DNA of 64,000 bases from Pelistega sp. (GCA_030538255.1 JAUNUI010000002.1:133768-197767), one strand, 5' to 3'. Shown: positions 10,447-19,998, counted from the stretch's first letter. Program-made: numbers and translations. The notes: a model not told the origin generated them from the letters alone.

Positions 10447-11328
10447 ATGACAACTAACTCACTTGTATTGCAAAACAATCTAGCTATGGCCGTGGCGAAC
10501 CCTGGCTCTATGGGCTCGATTGAGGCTTACATTAGTGCCGTCAATCGAATTCCTCTACTTTCTCCGGAACAAGAACAAGCTTATGGAGAACAACTCCAGA
10601 AGGACGGCGATCTTGATGCTGCTCGCGGTTTGATTCTTTCTCACTTGCGCTTAGTCGTTTCGATTGCGCGTCAATATTTAGGCTATGGCCTGCCTCATGC
10701 GGACCTTATCCAAGAAGGCAATATTGGCCTGATGAAAGCCGTGAAGCGCTTTGATGTGACACGTGGTGTCCGTCTTGTGTCCTTCGCTGTACACTGGATT
10801 AAAGCAGAGATTAACGAATATATTATTCGTAACTGGCGTCTCGTGAAAGTCGCAACCACTAAGGCACAACGTAAATTATTCTTTAATTTACGTAGCATGC
10901 GTCCTGATGGTCAGACTTTAGACCCAGAGCATATTGAAGGTATTGCCGCTAAGCTCAATGTTCGTCCTGAAGATGTCTCCGAGATGGAAGTCCGCCTATC
11001 TGGTCGTGATATGTCGTTCGAATCATCGAGCCAAGATGATGATGATGACTTCGCCCCTATCTCTTACTTATCGGACGAAGGTGAGCATGAGCCAAGTCAT
11101 GTACTGGCACAACGTGATCGCATGGAACTACAAACCACCGGCATGACGAGAGCCTTAGATACCTTAGATGCTCGTTCACGCCATATTATTGAGGCACGTT
11201 GGTTACAAGACGATGGTAGTATTACCTTGCAAGAACTCGCTGATGAATATGGTGTTTCTGCTGAACGCATTCGTCAAATCGAGAGTGCGGCCATCAAGAA
11301 GATGCGTAAGGCATTAAGCGCAGACTAA
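10447..11328 (+). CDS. rpoH: RNA polymerase heat-shock sigma factor RpoH (sigma-32)
   Basis: A 293-residue sigma-70 family protein of the RpoH class. Region 2 holds LILSHLRLVVSIARQY and DLIQEGNIGLMKAVKRFD; the RpoH box QRKLFFNLR follows at about residue 140, a marker that separates RpoH from RpoD and RpoS and is involved in core binding and chaperone control. Region 4 ends with an HTH (LQELADEYGVSAERIRQIE). It directs transcription of chaperone and protease genes. It is a single-gene unit: CIRCE upstream and a strong terminator downstream. Confidence 0.96.
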   Translation: MTTNSLVLQNNLAMAVANPGSMGSIEAYISAVNRIPLLSPEQEQAYGEQLQKDGDLDAARGLILSHLRLVVSIARQYLGYGLPHADLIQEGNIGLMKAVKRFDVTRGVRLVSFAVHWIKAEINEYIIRNWRLVKVATTKAQRKLFFNLRSMRPDGQTLDPEHIEGIAAKLNVRPEDVSEMEVRLSGRDMSFESSSQDDDDDFAPISYLSDEGEHEPSHVLAQRDRMELQTTGMTRALDTLDARSRHIIEARWLQDDGSITLQELADEYGVSAERIRQIESAAIKKMRKALSAD

Positions 11329-11379
11329 GCCATAGTGCAGACTTCGCCATAATGCACGCTCAAGCGCATTAATTGAAAC

Positions 11380-11425
11380 AATAGCGCCAAGACAAAATAT
11401 AAATTGTTTTGGCGCTATTTTTTTT
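11380..11425 (+). terminator. intrinsic terminator of rpoH
   Basis: AATAGCGCCAA at 11380-11390 pairs with TTGGCGCTATT at 11409-11419 and is followed by a T run to 11425. It lies 52 bp after the rpoH stop. Read on the other strand, the preceding bases give no comparable T run. Confidence 0.9.
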
Positions 11426-11460
11426 GAGCTGTTTATTTGTTTTGCCTTATTTGTTTTGCG

Positions 11461-11486
11461 CTGATTGTTTAAATCTAAACAATCAG
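11461..11486 (-). terminator. probable hairpin terminator of the SCO1-like gene
   Basis: CTGATTGTTTA and TAAACAATCAG are perfect 11-bp arms with a three-base loop, placed 16 bp beyond the stop codon of the minus-strand SCO1-like gene. There is no T run on the minus strand, so termination strength is uncertain. Confidence 0.5.
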
Positions 11487-11501
11487 ATGCTAAATCCCAC
11501 T

Positions 11502-12227
11502 TCATTCACCCAAGATATGTCGTATATCTTGGGCTATTTTATGCGCATCAGCATCGCTATGGTAGAACAAGCGCGGCTGCGCCTTTTTATCAAATAAGAA
11601 AAATTGACTACTATGCTCCATAGTATAGCTAGTTGCGGACGGCACTTTACGATACTTTACCCGAAACTGCTGGGCCATCTGGGCAATCTGTTCTGGGGAG
11701 CCGATCAGGCCCATCATCTCACCCTCAAAATTATCCAAATAAGCTTGCACGACAGTCGGTGTATCTCGATCAGGATCGATACTCACGAAGACCAATTGCA
11801 GCTGGGCCTGTTCCTCAGGACTAAGCTCCTCATATAATGCACTTAAATTGGCTAAGGCACTGGGACAGATATCGGGGCATTGAGTAAAGCCAAAATAATA
11901 CAGATGCAGCTTACCCACTTGCTCTTGACTGCGCACAAGCTGTCCATGTGTATTAATAGCCTGCCAGGTCTTGCCAATGCGCGAACCCGTCATTGAGCTG
12001 CCGTAGTATGCAAGACCCTGTAGCCCAAAAAGTGTGCTAATGCTCAGGCGTTCATCTAGAGCGGCGAGATTGTTATGAGCAACGGCAGCGAGTATGCTAA
12101 TACTCACGCCGTTGCCTAGCGCTCCAACATCCTTAGAGACCGCTATACTCTGGCTAAATGGCAGTAAACTGAAGCACAAGCTGCTTAAAAAATTAAGCAC
12201 TAATGGCTGTCTTCTTTTCATCATCAT
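11502..12227 (-). CDS. SCO1/SenC family copper chaperone, periplasmic
   Basis: A 241-residue thioredoxin-fold protein. It begins with a basic stretch and a hydrophobic segment (about 8-30), consistent with export or membrane anchoring. The copper ligands of the family are present: Cys117 and Cys121 in TQCPDICP, and His205 in YTMEHSSQ. SCO proteins deliver copper to the CuA site of cytochrome c oxidase or act as thiol-disulfide partners. No oxidase gene is adjacent, so the partner is not shown. Three ATG codons open the frame in series; the third (12221) is better placed relative to GAGA upstream. Confidence 0.88.
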   Translation of the reverse strand: MMMKRRQPLVLNFLSSLCFSLLPFSQSIAVSKDVGALGNGVSISILAAVAHNNLAALDERLSISTLFGLQGLAYYGSSMTGSRIGKTWQAINTHGQLVRSQEQVGKLHLYYFGFTQCPDICPSALANLSALYEELSPEEQAQLQLVFVSIDPDRDTPTVVQAYLDNFEGEMMGLIGSPEQIAQMAQQFRVKYRKVPSATSYTMEHSSQFFLFDKKAQPRLFYHSDADAHKIAQDIRHILGE

Positions 12228-12285
12228 TTCTCGTTACAATGGTGCATTTCGTACCCATTCTATTATTCTCACTAGCGTATCAATC

Positions 12286-13212
12286 GTGCGTACTCGTATT
12301 CTTGAGCTGATTCAGCAACTCATTCCCCAATTACAAACTCCCCCGATCAAGGGTAGCTTGCCCTTAATGTTGCTTGGCCGATGGGCGGGCTTTGTCTGGC
12401 CTGATGCCTTAAAGCAATTACAAGGCCACCCCTTAGTACGTTGGCACGATGGTTATGTAGAAATCATTCCCTCTGTCGGTGGCGATGAAAGCCATCCTCA
12501 AGCGGGGTCTAAGACTCAAGCTGAGAATCTTAGCGCCACAGCACATCAGGGGGAAATGGCTAACCATTCTCCAACGGTGAATCCATATAGTAGCACGTCA
12601 GACTATCACACTCTGAGCAAGAGTCTCAACCAAATTGCGCATGAGCTACGTGCGAGTGGTTGTCTGCCCTTCTGGCGGGATGAACAGGTGCATGCCTGGG
12701 CCGAAGGTGAAAAGATTGCTCACTTAGAGCGCACGGCCACCCGCCCGCTAGGTTTGCTCACCCAAGCGGTACATCTCAATGCCTGGACCCCTGAAGGTCG
12801 CGTCTATCTTGCTCTGCGCTCACCCACAAAACAGACGGATCCGAATATGTGGGATACCTTGGTCGGCGGCTTATTAAATATGCACGACACCCCTGAGCAA
12901 GGCTTAGTCCGCGAATGCTATGAAGAAGCAGGTCTGCTGCCAGAGCAAATTGTGCAGCGTTCGCCAATGCGCTTAATCACGCGTGTTCGCATTCCGCTGA
13001 TTGAGGGCTATCAGGTTGAGGATATCCTCACGAGTGACTGTATCTTAGCCCCTGATACCACCCCACAGAATGTTGATGGTGAAGTTTGTGAGATTGCCCA
13101 CTTTGCGCCTAGCGAAGTTCTTGCTATGATGGAGCAAGGTTTAATCACTACTGAAGCCAAGATAGTTTTACTCGACAGCTTCCAACATCAAACTGCGGCC
13201 ACACGTAGTTAA
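12286..13212 (+). CDS. Nudix hydrolase with N-terminal DUF4743-type domain
   Basis: The frame is open from 12094, but that would overlap the divergent SCO1-like gene; I place the start at GTG 12286 (VRTRILELIQQLIPQL), giving 308 residues. The C-terminal half holds a Nudix box, GGLLNMHDTPEQGLVRECYE with EAGL after it, in which the first glutamate of the consensus is an aspartate. Enzymes of this family hydrolyse nucleoside diphosphates linked to another moiety; the DUF4743 subfamily resembles the C-terminal part of fungal and plant thiamine pyrophosphokinase-like Nudix proteins. The residues between about 70 and 110 are low in conservation and rich in S, T, Q. The exact substrate is unknown. 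It is followed after 33 bp by phaM. Confidence 0.8.
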   Translation: MRTRILELIQQLIPQLQTPPIKGSLPLMLLGRWAGFVWPDALKQLQGHPLVRWHDGYVEIIPSVGGDESHPQAGSKTQAENLSATAHQGEMANHSPTVNPYSSTSDYHTLSKSLNQIAHELRASGCLPFWRDEQVHAWAEGEKIAHLERTATRPLGLLTQAVHLNAWTPEGRVYLALRSPTKQTDPNMWDTLVGGLLNMHDTPEQGLVRECYEEAGLLPEQIVQRSPMRLITRVRIPLIEGYQVEDILTSDCILAPDTTPQNVDGEVCEIAHFAPSEVLAMMEQGLITTEAKIVLLDSFQHQTAATRS

Positions 13213-13245
13213 TCATTTATTTCATCAATAAGGCGGAGATAGGCC

Positions 13246-14277
13246 ATGAGCAAGGACAATTTACTAGGCGGCTTTAATTTCGATACGAGCCCTTTTACCC
13301 AGGCCCTACAAAGCAGTATGGAGCTGATGAACCAGACTTGGCAAAACCTCGGCACGAGTAAAACCATGCCATTTGCCACACCACCGATGAATCTTGAAGA
13401 CTTGGACAAACGCATTGAAGAATTAAAACATGTTGAGAATTGGCTCAATATGAACCTAGCGATGCTGAAAAACACCATCCAAGGCCTTGAGTTGCAGCGT
13501 CATAGCATTGCTTCGTTTAAAGACCTAATGCAAACCGTCAGTGACCAACATAAGGACACGCCCTCCTTAGACGAAGTCTTAAGCAGTTTCTCCAAAACCG
13601 CAGCCAGTGCCGCTGAGAAAGAAAGTCACACGACATCCTCGAAAGCAACTGCCCAGAAAGTGGCGAGCGCCTCGGCTGAGCCTCATCCTGCTGATGCGCA
13701 AGAAGCTAGCAATGCTACCCTAGATGAAGCCATTGGTAATGCCACGGCAGGTGCGCAAGCGGCCACTGAAGCCCTGCAACAAGCAGGACAAGCTTGGTGG
13801 AGCTTGATGCAAAATCAACTCGAGAGCTTATTATCTGCTCAAGCTGAACAACAAAACCAGGTCGAACAAGTGAGCGCCGCATCAGGCACTGAGGCCAAGG
13901 CGAAAGCAGAGCAAATCACCCCTACGCGTCTGAAGCGTGCAAGTAAACCTGCCGCTAAGCGTGTGAGTCCGCAAGCGATGAGTAGCAGCACCAATGCGCT
14001 TAATGCAGCGAGTGCGGCCAAGGCAGCTTCTGAACCCCAGAAAACTAGCACAAGCCCAAGCGCAAATCCGACAACATCCACGACTCGGACGAGCAAGGCG
14101 AGTGTGAGCTCCGCACAGAAAACCGCCGCGAAAAAAGTCCCCGCACGAAAAAAGCCAGCGAGCACAAGCACCGCGCCCAAGACCAGCGCTGCGGCTAAAC
14201 CTCGGGCCAGTACCAGCAAGACCGCCAAAACAGCTAGCAGATCACCTGCGGTGGCGCTAAAGAAAGCTGAGGAATAA
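13246..14277 (+). CDS. phaM: PhaM-type polyhydroxybutyrate granule regulatory protein
   Basis: A 343-residue protein with an N-terminal conserved helical region (LEDLDKRIEELKHVENWLNM at about 49-68, and a leucine-rich follow-up) and a long C-terminal tail of about 130 residues rich in Ala, Lys, Ser, Thr and Pro (AKKVPARKKPAST type), resembling histone H1. In Cupriavidus necator PhaM activates PHB synthase and links granules to DNA through such a basic tail; the same role is inferred here. The tail is longer than in that protein (263 residues in total). A GGAG ribosome site precedes the ATG. PHB synthase genes are not in the window, but bdhA is. Confidence 0.85.
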   Translation: MSKDNLLGGFNFDTSPFTQALQSSMELMNQTWQNLGTSKTMPFATPPMNLEDLDKRIEELKHVENWLNMNLAMLKNTIQGLELQRHSIASFKDLMQTVSDQHKDTPSLDEVLSSFSKTAASAAEKESHTTSSKATAQKVASASAEPHPADAQEASNATLDEAIGNATAGAQAATEALQQAGQAWWSLMQNQLESLLSAQAEQQNQVEQVSAASGTEAKAKAEQITPTRLKRASKPAAKRVSPQAMSSSTNALNAASAAKAASEPQKTSTSPSANPTTSTTRTSKASVSSAQKTAAKKVPARKKPASTSTAPKTSAAAKPRASTSKTAKTASRSPAVALKKAEE

Positions 14278-14417
14278 AGCCCAAGCTGTTAATCCAGGAA
14301 GCAGGAACAGTCAACAGGTTTTAAAAATTGCTAATACTTATGTATGAATGCTGTTTTTCTACGCAACTTGCGGTAAATTAATAGCTTCGTTTTATTGACT
14401 TTTATATCACACGCTTT

Positions 14418-15791
14418 ATGCAATTAAATATCGTCATTCTCGCCGCCGGCATGGGCAAACGCATGCAATCAGACCTACCTAAAGTGCTCCATAGCTTAGC
14501 CGGCAAGCCTATGCTTGCCCATGTTATTGATAGTGCCAAGCAACTTAAGCCTAGCAAGATCATTGTTGTGGTCGGGCATGGTGCTGATACCGTCAAGCAG
14601 CGCTTTGCTGAGCAAGCCGATTTAGGTTTTGCCCTGCAACAACCGCAACAAGGTACTGGCCATGCCGTACAACAGGCGGTAGACCAACTGGTTGGTGGTG
14701 ATAATGCTGAAGATATGACACTTGTCCTCTATGGTGATGTGCCTTTAGTGCAAGCCGCTACATTGCAGCGTCTCTTAGCGGCGGCGGGTCAAGGGGTAGC
14801 GGTACTCACCGAAACGCTCAGCGACCCGACAGGCTATGGTCGCATTGTCCGCGATAGCAATGGCCATGTGGTCCGTATCGTGGAGCATAAAGATGCGAAT
14901 GCGGATGAATTGCGTCTGAATGAAGTCAATACCGGTATTTTATGTGCGCCAACGGCACGCTTAAAAGACTGGCTTGGTCGTATTGATAATAATAATGCCC
15001 AAGGTGAGTATTATTTAACCGATATCATTGCCCTAGCCGTACACGATAATGTCAAAGTCAGTGCCGCTCAACCGGATGCAAGCTGGGAAACCCTAGGGGT
15101 TAATAGTCGTATTCAACAAGCTCAATTAGAGCGTTCTTGGCAACAAGAACAAGCACGTCGCCTACTCGAAGCAGGTGTTACCTTAGCCGATCCTGCACGC
15201 TTTGATTTACGTGGTGAATTGATTTGTGGCCGCGATGTGTTTATTGACGTCGGTTGCGTATTTGAAGGCAAAGTTGAGCTAGCTGATGGTGTACGTATTG
15301 GCCCCCATTGTGTGCTGCGTGATGTGAGCCTCGGTCAAGGTACTCGCGTTGAAGCCTTCAGCCATTTAGAACAAGCTAGCGCAGAAGAGGCCGCTGTGAT
15401 TGGTCCTTATGCCCGCCTACGTCCAGGTGCCTCACTCGGCGCGCACAGTCATGTAGGCAACTTTGTGGAACTGAAAAAAACCCGTCTCGGTGCCTATAGT
15501 AAAGCCAACCACCTGGCCTATTTAGGGGATGCGGAGATTGGTAGCCGTGTGAATATTGGTGCCGGAACTATTACTTGTAATTATGATGGTGTGAATAAAT
15601 TCAAAACCATTATTGAGGATGATGTGTTTATCGGCTCTGATACACAATTAGTGGCGCCTGTCACCGTCGGCAAGGGCGCGACAGTCGGTGCCGGCACTAC
15701 CCTGACGAAAGATGCTCCGCAAGAGCAGTTAACCATCTCGAGAGTTAAGCAGTTCTCAATTGCTCATTGGAAAAAGCCGGTTAAGAAGTGA
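14418..15791 (+). CDS. glmU: bifunctional N-acetylglucosamine-1-phosphate uridyltransferase / glucosamine-1-phosphate acetyltransferase
   Basis: A 457-residue enzyme making UDP-GlcNAc for peptidoglycan and lipid A. The N-terminal pyrophosphorylase domain shows [18 protein letters not shown] (8-25) and the YGDVP motif; from about residue 250 the left-handed beta-helix begins with hexapeptide repeats and contains the acetyltransferase active region ([19 protein letters not shown], then [12 protein letters not shown] and [11 protein letters not shown]). Length equals E. coli GlmU (456). The gene is followed 12 bp later by an MFS transporter, which may be co-transcribed. No glmS is present in the window. 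Confidence 0.97.
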   Translation: MQLNIVILAAGMGKRMQSDLPKVLHSLAGKPMLAHVIDSAKQLKPSKIIVVVGHGADTVKQRFAEQADLGFALQQPQQGTGHAVQQAVDQLVGGDNAEDMTLVLYGDVPLVQAATLQRLLAAAGQGVAVLTETLSDPTGYGRIVRDSNGHVVRIVEHKDANADELRLNEVNTGILCAPTARLKDWLGRIDNNNAQGEYYLTDIIALAVHDNVKVSAAQPDASWETLGVNSRIQQAQLERSWQQEQARRLLEAGVTLADPARFDLRGELICGRDVFIDVGCVFEGKVELADGVRIGPHCVLRDVSLGQGTRVEAFSHLEQASAEEAAVIGPYARLRPGASLGAHSHVGNFVELKKTRLGAYSKANHLAYLGDAEIGSRVNIGAGTITCNYDGVNKFKTIIEDDVFIGSDTQLVAPVTVGKGATVGAGTTLTKDAPQEQLTISRVKQFSIAHWKKPVKK

Positions 15792-15803
15792 GTTTAAAGA
15801 TCA

Positions 15804-17186
15804 ATGAATAGCGATTTACCCTCGAGTACAAACCACCAAGATGGCCTGCCCACCCCCCAGCGTTATTGGGCTGCAGCAGGTTTACTCTTGGTGATTATGA
15901 TCGGGGTCATTGATACCAGCATCACCAATATTGCTCTACCCACAATTGCTAAGGATTTAGGCGTTAGCCCCGCATCCGTTATCTGGATCGTTAACGCCTA
16001 TATGATTACCATCATATCGACCTTACTACCCTTCTCCGCACTGGCAGAACGGCTTGGCTTTCGCCGCATGTTCCGCATCGGGGTAGGGATTTTTATGATC
16101 GGCGCGATTGGCAGTATGCTCGCCGATAGCCTGCTCAGTTTAGCCATCTCGCGTACCGTCCAAGGCTTAGGTTGTTCTTGCTTTATGTCCTTATTTGGAG
16201 GCCTGGTACGCAATATCTATCCACGATCGAAACTGGCTTTTGGCATTAGTCTCAACGCCATGATTGTCGGCGGTGCTGCCTTAGTCAGCCCCTCACTGGG
16301 CGCCTTTATTATCTCGATTGCGAGCTGGCATTGGATTTATGGTTTCACCATCCCCTTATGCTTTATTGCGCTATATTTTTCCTTATTCTTGCCACGCTTA
16401 GAACGCGTACAGTCTCGTTTTGATTATTTAAGTGCCATTCTGAATGCTGTCACCCTAGGTGGTTTTATCTGTGCCTTGGACTTGCTCTTTACCAGCCCAG
16501 TCGCCAGTGCGATCCTATTTGTGGTAATTACAATTTCAGGCTATTTTTTATACCAACGAGCACGCCAGCAAGAGGCGCCACTCGTTCCCTTGGATTTATT
16601 TCGTATCACCGTATTTCGCGATGCGATTATTATTTCTTCGTTATGCTTTACCGCAGCGACGATGGTCATGGTATCTGCCCCCTTCTACTTCCAGAATACC
16701 TTACAGATGCCCACCCATGTCGTTGGTCTACTGTTTAGTTCTTGGCCGATTGCAGGGTTATTCACCACGCCTCTAGCAGCACGCCTGTCTAACCGCTACC
16801 CATCGTCGCTCTTAGCCGGCATTGGTAATGTGATTCTCTGTATCGGCATTATTAGCCTACTATCTTGGCCTGCAGGCATGCACCCCATTTTCTATGGTCT
16901 CTCTTTATTCGTGTGTGGCTTGGGCTTCGGCTTCTTCCAGACACCGAATAATAAAGCCATGCTCTTATCCACACCGAACAATCGCAGCAGTGCCACAGGG
17001 GGCATGCAATCAACGGCGCGCTTATTTGGTCAAAGCACTGGCGCTGCGATGGTCGCCGTCTGCTTTGTATTTGATCCACTTCATGGGCATTTTTATGCTA
17101 TGGTAACTGGAGCCGTGGTGGTGATGATTGCAGCCAGTATTAACTTAATCCGCTACCTCAATAAGTCAGATATTAGTGTTATTTAA
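15804..17186 (+). CDS. MFS drug-resistance type transporter (DHA2/EmrB-QacA family)
   Basis: A 460-residue integral membrane protein with about 12-14 hydrophobic segments. The start region shows GVIDTSITNIALPTIAKDLG, the motif D1-like pattern of 14-helix drug:H+ antiporters, followed by IWIVNAYMI and, in motif A position, LAERLGFRRMF. The family exports diverse drugs and metabolites by proton antiport. The substrate cannot be read from sequence. It starts 12 bp after glmU, without its own obvious promoter. Confidence 0.85.
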   Translation: MNSDLPSSTNHQDGLPTPQRYWAAAGLLLVIMIGVIDTSITNIALPTIAKDLGVSPASVIWIVNAYMITIISTLLPFSALAERLGFRRMFRIGVGIFMIGAIGSMLADSLLSLAISRTVQGLGCSCFMSLFGGLVRNIYPRSKLAFGISLNAMIVGGAALVSPSLGAFIISIASWHWIYGFTIPLCFIALYFSLFLPRLERVQSRFDYLSAILNAVTLGGFICALDLLFTSPVASAILFVVITISGYFLYQRARQQEAPLVPLDLFRITVFRDAIIISSLCFTAATMVMVSAPFYFQNTLQMPTHVVGLLFSSWPIAGLFTTPLAARLSNRYPSSLLAGIGNVILCIGIISLLSWPAGMHPIFYGLSLFVCGLGFGFFQTPNNKAMLLSTPNNRSSATGGMQSTARLFGQSTGAAMVAVCFVFDPLHGHFYAMVTGAVVVMIAASINLIRYLNKSDISVI

Positions 17187-17246
17187 GCCATCACTTTGTT
17201 TCATTCATCATAATTCACTCTATATTTATTATTTAAGCATAAACTA

Positions 17247-18056
17247 TTGTTTACCATGAATACAACAAAACCCACTCTCGCCATCGCCCTCATCGTCAAG
17301 AACGAGGGAGCCATCTTGGGTGCCTGCTTAGATTCGGTGAAAGATCTCGCTGATGAAATCGTGATTCTTGACTCTGGTAGCACCGATGATACTGAAGCCG
17401 TAGCACGTCGCTATACCGATAAGTTCTATGTGAATACCCCATGGCCAGGCTTTGGTCCACAACGCCAAATTGCCCAACAATACATTACGGCGGATTGGGT
17501 GCTTTGGCTCGATGCGGATGAACATGTGACGCCTGAATTAGCGGCGAGCATTCGCCAAGTTTTAGCTAATCCGCCAACACAGACTATCTATGCGGTTTCC
17601 CGCTTAAGCTGGGCTTTCGGTCAATTTATCCGCCACTCAGGCTGGTATCCTGGTTATGTGGAGCGTATGTACCCCACCCAACTGACCAGTTATAACGATT
17701 CCTTGGTGCACGAAAGCGTGCGTGTACCTGCGGGGGCTAAAGTGGAGAAATTACATGGCGATCTTTTGCACTATACTTTTCGTGATCTTCATAGCTATTT
17801 AGCGAAGTCCGCGCAATATGCTAATGCCTGGGCGGAGCAGCGCTATCAAAAAGGCAAGCGCGCAAGCCTACTCGGTGCCACGGTACGAAGTCTGGCGCGC
17901 TTTTTCCGTACCTATTTTTTAAAAGCCGGTTTTTTGGATGGCAAGGCGGGCTTTTTAATTGCTATCTTATCGGTTCAATCTGTTTTTAATAAATACAGTG
18001 CTTTAAGCTTAATGCATGATAGAGAAAAAGAGCAGGATGAGTTTCCTAAGCCTTAA
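17247..18056 (+). CDS. family 2 glycosyltransferase, LPS core type (WaaE/LgtF-like)
   Basis: A 269-residue GT-A enzyme. The nucleotide-binding N-terminus reads LAIALIVKNEGAILGACLDS, with DSGSTDDT and the metal-binding DADEH (about 94-98). The middle part (WYPGYVERMYP, HGDLLHYTFRDL) is typical of the WaaE/KdtX group that adds a glucose or heptose to the LPS inner core. The start may be the ATG at 17247 or the one at 17256; neither has a clear ribosome site. The neighbouring GT4 gene on the same strand and the wzz/rfb genes support a role in LPS or another surface glycan. The acceptor is not known. Confidence 0.85.
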   Translation: MFTMNTTKPTLAIALIVKNEGAILGACLDSVKDLADEIVILDSGSTDDTEAVARRYTDKFYVNTPWPGFGPQRQIAQQYITADWVLWLDADEHVTPELAASIRQVLANPPTQTIYAVSRLSWAFGQFIRHSGWYPGYVERMYPTQLTSYNDSLVHESVRVPAGAKVEKLHGDLLHYTFRDLHSYLAKSAQYANAWAEQRYQKGKRASLLGATVRSLARFFRTYFLKAGFLDGKAGFLIAILSVQSVFNKYSALSLMHDREKEQDEFPKP

Positions 18057-18201
18057 TCCAATGCTATAGATATGAACTATCAACACCTAAAACCCTTATG
18101 CTGGCTGAACCTTAACTGAGTAATTAACGATGAAAATACGCCAATTCAATTTTCAAACACGACTAAAGCATGCTGTGCTTTCTTAGTAAGTAGGTGAATT
18201 G

Positions 18202-19266
18202 ATGAAAATACTTCAACTGAATCTCGAAAAGGGCTGGCGCGGCGGTGAGCGCCAAACATTATTTTGCATACAAGAGTTCGTCAAGGCAGGGCACGAGGTC
18301 CATCTGGCTGCCCGCCAAGACCAAGCACTCGCCAAGCGTGCCACCGAGCAAGGCATCAAGGTACATAGCTTTGCCAAGCCCTATCAATTACTCTTTTGGT
18401 TAATTCGCAACGGTTCACAGTACGATATTATTCATTCGCAAACCGCAGGCTCCCTAAGTTGGGCTGCCCTGGCCAAGCCATTTCTCAAAAGCAAGCTAGT
18501 GTATACACGACGCACAGCATTCGACATTAAGCCCAAAAAACTTAAACGCACCTTAATGAAATGGCGTAAAGCTGATGTATTCGTCAGTGTCTGTGAAGCG
18601 GCGGCCGATGAGCCAAGGCGCTTAGGACTTAAGTCACTGGTCATTCCCAGTGCTATCCAAGCGTATGAAGTAAACACAGAAAGAGCACAGACTTTTAAAC
18701 AAAGCTTACAGGGCCTTGAAGGTAAGTATTTAATCGGCACCACCTCCGCACTCACGCGCGAGAAAGACCCGCTCACCATGATTAAGGCAATAGCCATTTT
18801 AAAGAATAAGGGCCTGCCTGTCGTCTTCTTACATTTTGGCTCATTCGGGGATATGCACCAAGTCTGTGTCGATAAAATTAAAGCCCTAAACCTCGAAGAT
18901 GAATATCGTCTATTAGGCTTTCATGAACATGTTGAAGACTATGTTTCACTCTTAGATGTGTTTAGTATGAGCAGTATTTCTGAAGGCGTAGGCGGCAGTG
19001 TCTTTGACGCCTTCTGGCAGAAAGTTCCCGTCGCCTCTACCGATGCAGGTGGCCTTAAAGAGGTGCTTGCTGATGGTTGCGGTAAATTATGCCCAGTCGG
19101 TGATGCCTATGCCCTGGCTCAGGCGATTGAAGAGATACTCACGCAGCCAGAGCAACGTCAAATAATGATTGATAAAGCCTATGCGCGCGTGCAAGAACGC
19201 TATTTTGTCGGGCCTATGGGACAAGCGTATCTAAGTGCTTATCAGGATGTATTGGCGCGTAAATAA
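18202..19266 (+). CDS. family 4 glycosyltransferase (GT-B fold)
   Basis: A 354-residue enzyme starting at ATG 18202, preceded by AGGTG; an in-frame TTG lies one codon earlier. The N-terminal domain holds LEKGWRGGERQTLF, a donor/acceptor loop typical of GT4 enzymes, and the C-terminal domain has the GT-B signature region SSISEGVGGSVFDAFW followed by PVASTDAGGLKEVL. It probably adds a sugar to LPS core or a surface polysaccharide. The 145-bp spacer before it includes at 18128-18160 a diverged second copy of the gene's first 30 bases (GATGAAAATAC, then CAA, then AAT), which suggests a small duplication at the start. Confidence 0.82.
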   Translation: MKILQLNLEKGWRGGERQTLFCIQEFVKAGHEVHLAARQDQALAKRATEQGIKVHSFAKPYQLLFWLIRNGSQYDIIHSQTAGSLSWAALAKPFLKSKLVYTRRTAFDIKPKKLKRTLMKWRKADVFVSVCEAAADEPRRLGLKSLVIPSAIQAYEVNTERAQTFKQSLQGLEGKYLIGTTSALTREKDPLTMIKAIAILKNKGLPVVFLHFGSFGDMHQVCVDKIKALNLEDEYRLLGFHEHVEDYVSLLDVFSMSSISEGVGGSVFDAFWQKVPVASTDAGGLKEVLADGCGKLCPVGDAYALAQAIEEILTQPEQRQIMIDKAYARVQERYFVGPMGQAYLSAYQDVLARK

Positions 19267-19401
19267 ACTCGCTAGATTTCTCGGAGAATAACTGGCTGCT
19301 TGCCTATCTATGTGCTCAGATAACTTACGTCGGTAGGACAGAAAGCTTATTTGAGTAAGGCAAGTAATGCAAGCAAGGCATGAGGGCAAGCTTCATACTT
19401 T

Positions 19402-19998
19402 CTATGTAAATAGCGGCAAGTCTTGCCAAGCCAAGCCTTGTGCATCTTTGGCTGAGATAATCGGCGGCTGAGGTATCGATGCTTGAGAGATCGACGCTTG
19501 AGAGATCGACGCTTGGGGTAAGGGCCACTGAATAGCTAATGTTGGGTCATCATAGCGCAAGCAATACTCGTCCTCGGGATGATAGAAATCCGTTACTTTA
19601 TACATCACTAAGGCGCTCGTCGATAAGGTCAAGAAGCCATGGGCGCAACCCTCAGGAATAAACAATTGTTGAGCTCGCAAGGTGCCTTGTTGAATCTGAG
19701 GAGCGGCTAATCGGTATCCCGCCCACTGCCCAAAACTTGGTGAAGATTGACGCAAATCGACCACGACATCCAAAATTTCACCTTGTAAGACACGGACTAA
19801 CTTTGCCTGCGGGTGCTGGTACTGGTAATGTAAGCCGCGTAAAACGCCTTGCTGCGACATAGAGAGATTATCTTGGACGAAGTCTATCTCTCGTCCTAAC
19901 AGTTCTTGCAGGCGTGCTTGCTGATAGCTTTCGATAAAATAGCCTCGCTCATCACGGTACACCGTATCATCGAGTAAATAAACGCCATGAATGCTCAT
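19402..19998 (-). CDS. rfbC: dTDP-4-dehydrorhamnose 3,5-epimerase
   Basis: A 198-residue RmlC cupin, third step of dTDP-L-rhamnose synthesis. RGLHYQ (with the catalytic histidine) and LVRVLQGEILDVVVDLR are clear, as are the FIPEGCAHGF and YKVTDFYHPEDE segments. Close to its C-terminus an insertion reads ASISQASISQASIPQ, encoded by a 15-bp tandem repeat; it is unlike the usual family tail and probably surface exposed. The start overlaps the rfbA stop by four bases (ATGA), so translation is coupled. It is the last gene of the galU-rfbB-rfbA-rfbC operon. Confidence 0.93.
   Translation of the reverse strand: MSIHGVYLLDDTVYRDERGYFIESYQQARLQELLGREIDFVQDNLSMSQQGVLRGLHYQYQHPQAKLVRVLQGEILDVVVDLRQSSPSFGQWAGYRLAAPQIQQGTLRAQQLFIPEGCAHGFLTLSTSALVMYKVTDFYHPEDEYCLRYDDPTLAIQWPLPQASISQASISQASIPQPPIISAKDAQGLAWQDLPLFT
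19475..19519. repeat. three 15-bp tandem repeats inside rfbC
   Basis: Units at 19475, 19490 and 19505 follow ATCGACGCTTGAGAG with one change in the first and a diverged end in the third. They encode the repeated residues SISQA near the C-terminus of RfbC. Copy number changes would keep the frame. Confidence 0.85.

Noticed and set aside
13839-14228. 129-codon antisense frame in the phaM tail
   Set aside because: Low-complexity Leu/Val/Ala shadow of the Ala/Lys/Ser-rich coding region on the other strand.
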